This document shows positions 18,352 through 25,011 of a DNA stretch of 64,000 nt, one piece after another. The position numbers and the translations under genes were made by a program. A model generated the notes under the pieces. The model searched no databases. It was not told the DNA's origin and saw only the letters and a list, made by a program, of their open reading frames with translations. Source of the stretch: Nostocales cyanobacterium HT-58-2 (GTDB lineage Bacteria > Cyanobacteriota > Cyanobacteriia > Cyanobacteriales > Nostocaceae); assembly GCA_002163975.1 (NCBI GenBank), contig CP019636.1, positions 4,529,501 to 4,593,500 on the forward strand, read 5' to 3'. The first letter of the stretch is position 1, and every line of letters begins with the position of its first letter.

Positions 18352-19029
18352 ATGTTAATTTTACTGGTGGAAGATGACTTAGCCCAATTAGAGCCACTGC
18401 GAGCTGCACTCACTAAAGCAGGACATAACGTTGATGCTATAGAAGATGGAGAAACGGCTCAGTGGTTGCTATCTCAAAAAAATTATGACTTGCTGATTTT
18501 AGACTGGATGCTACCCAAAGTCAGTGGAGTTGACCTTTGTCTAGAATATCGACGAGCTGGGAAAACTGCCCCAGTCATGATGCTAACAGCCAAGGATACA
18601 ACATCAGATAAAGTTTATGGATTAGACGCTGGAGCAGATGACTATCTGGTGAAACCAGTAGATATTATCGAACTGCTAGCACGAGTGCGAGCCTTAAGAC
18701 GGCGATCGCCACTTTGGCAAGGAGATAAACTGACTCTGGCAGATTTACATTTGGATTTGAATAACCTGACCATTGAGCGAAATCAACTTACGACTCAATT
18801 ATCTGGTCGAGAATTTCAACTGATGGAGTATTTGATGCGTCATCCTCGCCAGATTTTATCTCACAACCAAATAGAACAAACACTTTGGGGATGGGGGACA
18901 GAACCTGAAAGTAATGCTGTGACAACACTTGTGCGCCGACTGCGACAACGTCTACAGACAGTTGGCGCAAAAGATTGGCTAGAAAATGTCTATGGTATGG
19001 GTTATCGGCTTAATGTTCCTGAAAAATGA
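18352..19029 (+). CDS. OmpR-family response regulator (RppA-like)
   Basis: A 225-residue response regulator. The receiver domain contains EDD at residues 7-9, phospho-acceptor Asp51 in LLILDWMLPKVSG and the conserved Lys in DYLVKPVD. The C-terminal winged-helix effector has the typical LSGREFQLMEYLMRHP and VYGMGYRL segments. It resembles the cyanobacterial RppA group (DWxLP after the strand, GLDAGADDY), but the symbol is not certain. The kinase gene follows directly. Confidence 0.92.
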   Translation: MLILLVEDDLAQLEPLRAALTKAGHNVDAIEDGETAQWLLSQKNYDLLILDWMLPKVSGVDLCLEYRRAGKTAPVMMLTAKDTTSDKVYGLDAGADDYLVKPVDIIELLARVRALRRRSPLWQGDKLTLADLHLDLNNLTIERNQLTTQLSGREFQLMEYLMRHPRQILSHNQIEQTLWGWGTEPESNAVTTLVRRLRQRLQTVGAKDWLENVYGMGYRLNVPEK

Positions 19030-19060
19030 GAGAGGGAAGTGGGGAGAAACTAATAACTTT

Positions 19061-19095
19061 TGACCCTTGACCCTTGACTCTTGACCCTTGGCTCT
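19061..19095. repeat. Heptanucleotide short tandem repeat (TTGACCC type)
   Basis: Four to five units TTGACCC, TTGACCC, TTGACTC, TTGACCC, TTGGCTC lie between the regulator and kinase genes. Such heptamer tracts are typical of heterocystous cyanobacteria. The tract sits where the kinase ribosome binding site would be and ends just before its ATG. Confidence 0.85.
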
Positions 19096-19101
19096 TTATT
19101 T

Positions 19102-20382
19102 ATGTTTATTCGTAGTCGTCGTAATTTAGCTTATTTATTTACAATCTCGATGGGGAGTATTCTCATCGTATTTGCAGGCTTAGCATATTACCTGGTGGTT
19201 CAACAGCAGCTTCAGGCTTTTGATGACAAACTTTATTCTGAGAGCAAAGCTATTGCTAGAAATCTGCTGTATCGGTTGTATAACAAACAATGGCAGGTTC
19301 AACGAAGGGACCCTCCAATTTATAGTGATACAGTACCAGAAATCAATAATGGCTTCGCGTATCTTCGGTGGTACAACTCCAATGGAGAATTAGTTGATTC
19401 TATTGGTGTGTCTGGTTCGAGAAAATTAACTGTTGTTCCTGGTTTTCAAACCATTAAAATCAACAAAAATCGAGATAGAGAAACTACTACAAAAGAATGG
19501 CTTCGAGAGTTGACGTTACCAGTTATACAAGATAATTTCTTGATTGGATATATTCAAGTTGCAGCTCCTCTGACTCCTTTACGTAAAAACTTAAATAAGG
19601 CAAGGTTTTTTTTAACACTAAGTCTACCAGTGGCTTTAGGCACAATAGGTATCACTGGTTGGTTTTTGGGCGGACTTGCTATGCAACCAACTCGCCGAGC
19701 CTACGAACAACTACAACGCTTCACAGCTGATGCTTCTCATGAATTACGTGCGCCTGTTGCCGCTATTTTAAGTAATGCACAGGTAGCTTTAATGCCTCCA
19801 CGGGATGAATTAGAACAGCATTTTCGCTTAGAAAATATTGCGGGGATTGCTAAATCAATGAGCAATCTCATCAATAATCTCTTGTTTCTTGCTCGTCAAG
19901 ATGGACCGCTAGATACCATAACTCTAAAGACTATAGACCTTGTTGGATTACTAAGATCCATAGCCCAAGAGTACCAACAACAAGCAGTGACGCAAAATCT
20001 AAATTTTACTTTTCATATCCCTGAGTCACCTGTTAACTTAAAAGCTGATTTGGATTTGTTAAAACAGGCTATTATAAACCTACTCAGCAATGCTTTTAAG
20101 TACACCCCTGATGAAGGTACAGTTACACTAAAACTCCTGACACAATCTCACAAAGCCATTATTCAAGTAGAAGATGACGGCATTGGCATTCCTGAAGAAG
20201 ATTTACCTCACATCTTTGAAAGATTTTATCGAGTAGACGCAGCGCGATCGCGTCAAACAGGTGGCTTTGGTTTAGGACTGGCAATTGCTCAACAAATTGT
20301 GCAGGCGCACCGAGGACAGATTACGGCAAAGAGTCTGCTTGGGCAAGGTTCAACCTTTAAAATTGAACTACCTTTAAAGTAA
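19102..20382 (+). CDS. Sensor histidine kinase (RppB-like), membrane bound
   Basis: A two-span sensor kinase of 426 residues from the ATG at 19102; the in-frame TTG at 19081 lies inside the heptamer repeat and is less likely. Membrane segments are at about 8-30 and about 168-190, enclosing a periplasmic sensor domain of about 130 residues. The HisKA motif is ADASHELRAPVAAI. The ATPase domain shows LLSNAFKYTPD, VEDDGIGIPEEDL and GFGLGLAIAQQIVQAH. It is the partner of the OmpR-type regulator just upstream. The signal is unknown; relatives of the Rpp group respond to redox or metals. Confidence 0.92.
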   Translation: MFIRSRRNLAYLFTISMGSILIVFAGLAYYLVVQQQLQAFDDKLYSESKAIARNLLYRLYNKQWQVQRRDPPIYSDTVPEINNGFAYLRWYNSNGELVDSIGVSGSRKLTVVPGFQTIKINKNRDRETTTKEWLRELTLPVIQDNFLIGYIQVAAPLTPLRKNLNKARFFLTLSLPVALGTIGITGWFLGGLAMQPTRRAYEQLQRFTADASHELRAPVAAILSNAQVALMPPRDELEQHFRLENIAGIAKSMSNLINNLLFLARQDGPLDTITLKTIDLVGLLRSIAQEYQQQAVTQNLNFTFHIPESPVNLKADLDLLKQAIINLLSNAFKYTPDEGTVTLKLLTQSHKAIIQVEDDGIGIPEEDLPHIFERFYRVDAARSRQTGGFGLGLAIAQQIVQAHRGQITAKSLLGQGSTFKIELPLK

Positions 20383-20626
20383 ATGGTTTAAAAGATACAA
20401 TTTTTCGTTTCTGCCTTAGGAGTTCTGACATTTTTCTGTCATACTTACCTATCACACTAAGAGATAACACACTAACAGATAACAATAATCTCACGCTTTT
20501 GTCATATTATGTCTACTTTATTACCCATAATGGCTGTCAAATTTCATTCTCAACCTCTTTGTATTTGCAGTAAGGGAGTTTTTAACACACCTTGATTCTT
20601 TCACACAACTTAGCACCGCCAACTGT

Positions 20627-21007
20627 ATGATTTCACGCTCTCAGTTCTTTTGGATAACCGTAATTACTGTAGTTGTAAGCCTTGCTTTTGCTGGAGAAGT
20701 TGCAGCACATCACGGCTATGACACAACATATGATATTGGACATCCACGAACAATCACAGGCGTGATTAAAGCAGTGAGATATGCAAGTCCCCATATTCGG
20801 ATGCAGCTTCAAACAACAGGAGACTCTAAGCAAGTGTGGAGGATTGATTTACCATCACCCACCCAAGCTGAACGCCGAGGAGTCACCCGAGACTTTCTTA
20901 AGGTAGGAGCAACTGCAACTGTGCTCGGATGGCCGGCTTATGATGGTTCCAATGAAATGGGCGCGTCGCAAATCACGATTGGTGGCAAGACTGTACAGGT
21001 GAACTGA
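20627..21007 (+). CDS. DUF6152-family exported protein, paralogue 1
   Basis: A 126-residue protein. A signal peptide covers residues 1-27, and the predicted cleavage site (VAA before HHG) leaves a mature chain starting His-His-Gly-Tyr. The mature part is a small beta-rich domain with TGVIKAVRY, SPH, VWRIDLPSP, ERRG and NEMGASQITIGGKTV, all shared with the next gene. DUF6152 has no known function. It begins a same-strand run with a second DUF6152 gene and a DUF6644 gene, 244 bases after a sensor kinase. Metal or small-ligand binding by the N-terminal histidines is my inference. Confidence 0.87.
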   Translation: MISRSQFFWITVITVVVSLAFAGEVAAHHGYDTTYDIGHPRTITGVIKAVRYASPHIRMQLQTTGDSKQVWRIDLPSPTQAERRGVTRDFLKVGATATVLGWPAYDGSNEMGASQITIGGKTVQVN

Positions 21008-21038
21008 TCAAAAACTTAACAAAAGCAGGAATTGAATC

Positions 21039-21446
21039 ATGGACAATCAGCAACCGATCAACAAAGCTATGCTCAAAAAAAGTTTTGTGCAGGCTGCGCT
21101 GACTGCGGCAACAATTGCAACTTTCCTAGCTTCTGGAACTGAAAATGCTAGTGCGCACCACGGTTGGAGTGAGTACAACAATGAGCAAACACTCAACCTG
21201 ACTGGAGAAATCCAAAATGTGAACTACGATAATCCGCACACTACAATAGAAGTAAAAACTGATGATAATAAAGTCTGGCAAGCAGTCCTAGCACCACCTG
21301 CTCGATTGCAGAGACGTGGTTTACCTGAAGGTTCTTTGCAGGTTGGGCAACGAGTGAAATTAGTAGGCTACCCTCATCGCACTGATACTAATGAAATGCG
21401 GGCAGAGAGAATTATTATAGGTAAGCAAACAGTAGAATTGCGTTGA
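21039..21446 (+). CDS. DUF6152-family exported protein, paralogue 2
   Basis: A 135-residue paralogue of the preceding gene, 31 bases downstream of it. The signal peptide runs to about residue 39, and the predicted cleavage (ASA before HHG) again exposes His-His-Gly, here followed by Trp. Shared positions with paralogue 1 include TGEIQNVNY, NPH, VWQAVLAPP, QRRG, LQVG and NEMRAERIIIG; elsewhere the two have diverged widely, so the duplication is old or the genes were acquired as a pair. Function unknown, location periplasmic. Confidence 0.87.
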   Translation: MDNQQPINKAMLKKSFVQAALTAATIATFLASGTENASAHHGWSEYNNEQTLNLTGEIQNVNYDNPHTTIEVKTDDNKVWQAVLAPPARLQRRGLPEGSLQVGQRVKLVGYPHRTDTNEMRAERIIIGKQTVELR

Positions 21447-21458
21447 TGAATACTGTTG

Positions 21459-21950
21459 ATGAACATTGCTGATACAAGCTGGTGGCTGTGGTTAGAAAAT
21501 AGTCCTTTATCCTCAGCAATTCGCCAGTGGCTATGGCTTTACCCAATGATTTCAACAACACACATTCTTGGTCTAGCCATTGTCTTTGGCTCAGTTGCTA
21601 TGTTTGATTTAAGGTTACTGGGTTTCTCTCGCCACCTGTTGGTAACAGACATGGCACGACACCTCTTGCCCTGGTCTTTCCTAAGTTTTGTGGTTGTCGT
21701 GCTATCAGGATTTCTCATGTTTGCAGTGGATGCAACTGACATAGCAGCAAATCCAGCTTTTCGCTTAAAGCTTTTGCTATTGTGTGCGGCTGGGATGAAT
21801 GCGGCTTTCTTTCATAGAGTGGCTTTTAAATCAGTGAAGTTTTGGAACCGGGGTGTGAAAACTCCAATCGTAGTTAGGGCGATCGCAGTAATTTCCCTTG
21901 TACTTTGGACTGGTGTGATTCTTTGTGGTCGCTTGATTGCATATACGTGA
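21459..21950 (+). CDS. DUF6644-family multi-span membrane protein
   Basis: A 164-residue integral membrane protein with about four to five spans. DUF6644 hallmarks are AIRQWLWLYPMISTTHILGL and FGSVAMFDLRLLGF; the His of STTHILG and the Asp of MFDLRLLG lie in membrane segments. The start is taken as ATG 21459, 12 bases after the preceding DUF6152 stop, so the genes are surely co-transcribed. DUF6644 and DUF6152 genes are often neighbours in bacteria, to my recollection. The family has no assigned activity; haem or metal ligation by the buried histidines is possible. Confidence 0.85.
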   Translation: MNIADTSWWLWLENSPLSSAIRQWLWLYPMISTTHILGLAIVFGSVAMFDLRLLGFSRHLLVTDMARHLLPWSFLSFVVVVLSGFLMFAVDATDIAANPAFRLKLLLLCAAGMNAAFFHRVAFKSVKFWNRGVKTPIVVRAIAVISLVLWTGVILCGRLIAYT

Positions 21951-21994
21951 AATACCCATACTTAGCTTCGCTTTTTATAAATCTAGGGACAAAG

Positions 21995-23380
21995 GTGACG
22001 AACACAAAATTCCAATCAATTTTTCTGTTACAAAGAAACCTCGCAAAATCATGGTTACAAACGGTGTTGGTTGCTGTTGTGGTTGGACTTCCTACAGCTT
22101 GTGTTGCCCAATCAAATAGTGCTAGGGAAGTTAGCCATTCACAGTCTGTCGTTGAGACTCATACTAAGTTGCATTCAAAAACCTCACCCCGCCCTCTGGG
22201 CACCCCTCTCCTTCGCAAGGAGAGGGGCGGGGGTGAGGTGACACCTATGAACGCAACTCGATATCAGCAATCTAACAGCACCTTTGCAGATGTGCAAACT
22301 TTAGTGAATCTTGGTCCACGAGTTGCTGGGACACCAGTCATGGAAAAGGCAAGTACTTATCTGCTTGACGAGTACCGCAAGGCTGGTTATGTGACTGAAG
22401 TTCAAACCTTTAATTATTCCAAATTTGAAGATTTAGGCTCAAACCTTACAGTTGATGGAACGACAGTTCAGGGAAAAGCACTCAGCGGAACAGTTCCAGG
22501 AAAATTGAATGCACCACTGGTTGCAGTTCCCAACGTGGGACGACAAGCTGATTTTGCAGCAGTCAATGTCAAGGGTGCGATCGCCATTGTCCGGCGCGGT
22601 GAAATTCGTTTTTCAGAAAAAGCAAAAAATGCTTCTGCGGCTGGGGCTGTAGGTTTGGTGATTGTCAACAATGAACCAGGCAATGTGTATGGGACGCTTG
22701 GTGAAGAGGTAAAAATTCCTGTACTAGCGCTTTCCGGTAAGCAAGGAAATCCGTTAATTCAACGTGTGCAAACTGCCTCCGTGAATGTTAACTTAAATGT
22801 GAATGCACAACGGCGTGATGTGACCGGACATAACATCATCGCACATCTTGAGGGTGTGACTCAGCCAAAAATTATATTAGGTGGGCATTACGACTCAGTA
22901 CCTGGTTCACCAGGAGCAAACGATAATGCTTCAGGGACAGCAGTTGTTCTGGCTCTTGCCCGCAATTTATCCAATACACCAACTGCTCGTCAAGCCTGGT
23001 TCGTCGCCTTTGATGGTGAAGAAGACGGTTTGCACGGTTCACGAGCTTTTGTCAATACAGCTGGGTCGCAATTTCTGTCTGAGCTAAAAGCTATGGTCAA
23101 TTTCGATATGGTTGGGGTGAATGACCAGTTGGGAATTGGTGGAACATCATCTTTAACAACATTTGCTCGAAATCTTGAACCCACAGTGAAAACCTTTGGC
23201 TCATTTGGCGGTAGCGACCATGCACCCTTTGCTGATAAAGGCGTGCCAGTACTGTTCTTCTATCGGGGTCAGGAACCGAATTATCACACACCAGGTGATA
23301 AAAAGGTAGACCTGAAACTATTAAATGAAACGACTCAAGTAGCGCTGGATATTGTCAAGCAGATTGTGAGCGTGAACTAA
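21995..23380 (+). CDS. Secreted M28-family aminopeptidase with PA domain
   Basis: Zinc exopeptidase of about 461 residues from the GTG at 21995, which has AGGGAC upstream; longer in-frame starts would overlap the DUF6644 gene. A signal peptide ends near VGLPTACVAQ. A PA domain is seen in the middle (VAVPNVGRQADFAAVNVKGAIAIV in part, then AAGAVGLVIVNN). The catalytic domain has GGHYDSVPGSPGANDNASG, DGEEDGLHGSRAF, VNFDMVG and GSDHAPFADKG, which hold the two-zinc ligands and the catalytic Glu. A 57-base palindromic repeat at 22182-22238 is embedded in frame just after the signal region, adding a 19-residue linker. Confidence 0.92.
   Translation: MTNTKFQSIFLLQRNLAKSWLQTVLVAVVVGLPTACVAQSNSAREVSHSQSVVETHTKLHSKTSPRPLGTPLLRKERGGGEVTPMNATRYQQSNSTFADVQTLVNLGPRVAGTPVMEKASTYLLDEYRKAGYVTEVQTFNYSKFEDLGSNLTVDGTTVQGKALSGTVPGKLNAPLVAVPNVGRQADFAAVNVKGAIAIVRRGEIRFSEKAKNASAAGAVGLVIVNNEPGNVYGTLGEEVKIPVLALSGKQGNPLIQRVQTASVNVNLNVNAQRRDVTGHNIIAHLEGVTQPKIILGGHYDSVPGSPGANDNASGTAVVLALARNLSNTPTARQAWFVAFDGEEDGLHGSRAFVNTAGSQFLSELKAMVNFDMVGVNDQLGIGGTSSLTTFARNLEPTVKTFGSFGGSDHAPFADKGVPVLFFYRGQEPNYHTPGDKKVDLKLLNETTQVALDIVKQIVSVN
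22182..22238. repeat. Palindromic repeat embedded in the M28 peptidase coding sequence
   Basis: Nested arms CCTCACCCC / GGGGTGAGG and CCCCTCTCCTT / AAGGAGAGGGG around a CGC loop. Related intergenic elements lie at 48577-48635 and 58227-58290. At 57 bases (19 codons) it keeps the frame and encodes PRPLGTPLLRKERGGGE. Confidence 0.85.
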
Positions 23381-23455
23381 TTTTGTGGGTGAGGAAAACG
23401 GCGCTTGTCTCCAATGATTCTGTGTCAAATCATCCTCATTTATAGGAAATCTACA

Positions 23456-24247
23456 ATGTCCTCTTTTATTTCTTTGAAAAAGTCTCTCAGTAATTTATCT
23501 TTGGTATCTCTTGGAGCAGCAACAGCTTTGTTGGGAGCGCATTTTATGCCTACAAATCCAGTCCTGTCTCAGCAACCGATTGCTCAATTACCTTCTGCAC
23601 CTATTGGCAACACAGAGACAAACTTTGTTGCTTCTGCCGTTGAAAGAACCGGATCTGCCGTGGTACGGATAGACTCTACACGCACTGTGAGAAGTCCATA
23701 TACGTATGGTAGGCGGGTAGCTAGAGGTACAGGTTCAGGGTTTATCATTAGGTCGAATGGTCTGATTTTGACAAACGCTCACGTTGTAGGTGGAGCAGAC
23801 ACAGTGACCGTAACATTGAAAGACGGTCGTAGCTTCACAGGTCGAGTGGTAGGGCAAGATAGATCAACAGACGTAGCAGTTGTCCAAATTCAAGCTAACA
23901 ATCTGCCTGTTGTCAGTATTGGGAATTCTGACCAATTAAAACCAGGAGAATGGGCGATCGCGATCGGTAACCCTCTGGGTTTAGATAACACTGTGACAGT
24001 CGGCATTATTAGTGGAACAGACCGTTCTAGTCGTGCTTTTGGCTCCCGAGGTCGAGGAGTTGGTTTTATTCAAACCGATGCTGCGATTAACCCTGGTAAC
24101 TCAGGTGGACCACTACTGAATCAACGAGGGCAAGTTATTGGTGTGAACACTGCCATTATTCAAGGTGCCCAAGGACTGGGTTTTGCGATTCCGATTAACT
24201 TAGCGCAGCAGATTGCTAACCAGTTGATTGCTCAAGCAGCTGCTTAA
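23456..24247 (+). CDS. HtrA/Deg-like trypsin-family serine protease lacking a PDZ domain
   Basis: Exported S1C protease of 263 residues from ATG 23456, which has TAGGAAA just before it. A signal or anchor spans residues about 12-32. The catalytic triad is His109 (TNAHVVGG), Asp139 (STDVAVVQI) and Ser217 (INPGNSGGPLL). The chain stops soon after the last protease strand (GFAIPINLAQQIANQL), where cyanobacterial HhoA/HhoB/HtrA proteins continue into a PDZ domain. No PDZ remnant is readable downstream, so this is either a natural short form or an old truncation. It follows the M28 peptidase gene by 75 bases. Confidence 0.92.
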   Translation: MSSFISLKKSLSNLSLVSLGAATALLGAHFMPTNPVLSQQPIAQLPSAPIGNTETNFVASAVERTGSAVVRIDSTRTVRSPYTYGRRVARGTGSGFIIRSNGLILTNAHVVGGADTVTVTLKDGRSFTGRVVGQDRSTDVAVVQIQANNLPVVSIGNSDQLKPGEWAIAIGNPLGLDNTVTVGIISGTDRSSRAFGSRGRGVGFIQTDAAINPGNSGGPLLNQRGQVIGVNTAIIQGAQGLGFAIPINLAQQIANQLIAQAAA

Positions 24248-24332
24248 CGGTATTGTGGAAGTCCCCACTCTCAATGTACTCATAGGGTGGGGATGGACAA
24301 CAATCTGCCCCCTTACGACAGGTCGCACTAAA

Positions 24333-24962
24333 ATGGATACCATAATTACACCAGAGAAAATCGAACTTCCTCCAGGCACAGTGGTGCGGATGCTAGGGAA
24401 TTGGCATGACTATGAGAGATTGCAGCAACAGTTAGGCGATCGCTCAATCCCACGAGTAAAATATCGACCAGGTGAAATACTATTGATGTCTCCGCTACCA
24501 GAGCATGGGCGCAAAGCAGGACTGACTGCCCGAATAGTGACAACTTTACTTGACTACTTAAATCGGCAGTATGAAGAATTCAGTCCGATTACCATGAGCT
24601 TGCCCGAAGTAAGGGGTATTGAGCCAGATTATTGCTTCTACATTGAGAATTGGGCAGCGGTAGCAGGTAAAGACCGTATCGACTGGCAGAACGACCCTCC
24701 ACCTAATTTGGCAATTGAAGTAGATGTCACTAGTTACACTGACATTAATGATTATTTACCTTATCGAGTGCCAGAGGTTTGGCTACTAAGAAATAACCAG
24801 CTATTAGTTTATAGATTGCAGGGCTCTAGTTATGTACTTGCAGAAAGCAGCTACTTTCCTAACGTTTCAGAAATTGTACGGCAATGTCTCCAAATAGCAA
24901 GTGAACAAACGACAAGTGAGGCGATTAGGTGGTTAAGAAACTTTTTATATAAACAGCAGTAG
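24333..24962 (+). CDS. Uma2-family (DUF820) restriction-endonuclease-fold protein
   Basis: A 209-residue protein from ATG 24333. The PD-(D/E)xK-like core is visible: RGIEPDYCFYIENW supplies the Asp strand and PPNLAIEVDVTSYTD the E-x-D/S strand, followed by YRVPEVWLLRN. Such genes are highly multiplied in cyanobacteria and their role is not established. The frame is open to 24228, overlapping the protease gene end, but that part has no family similarity. It is the last gene before the CRISPR array, and I see no sign that it is Cas-related. Confidence 0.88.
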   Translation: MDTIITPEKIELPPGTVVRMLGNWHDYERLQQQLGDRSIPRVKYRPGEILLMSPLPEHGRKAGLTARIVTTLLDYLNRQYEEFSPITMSLPEVRGIEPDYCFYIENWAAVAGKDRIDWQNDPPPNLAIEVDVTSYTDINDYLPYRVPEVWLLRNNQLLVYRLQGSSYVLAESSYFPNVSEIVRQCLQIASEQTTSEAIRWLRNFLYKQQ

Positions 24963-25011
24963 ATAAAGCAAAACTAAGTTGGATGATCAAATAGCACGTA
25001 CACACACATAT

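Noticed and set aside
24333..24962. Uma2-like gene as a CRISPR-associated nuclease
   Set aside because: Uma2/DUF820 genes are scattered in large numbers in cyanobacteria and there is no Cas motif; adjacency to the array is likely chance.
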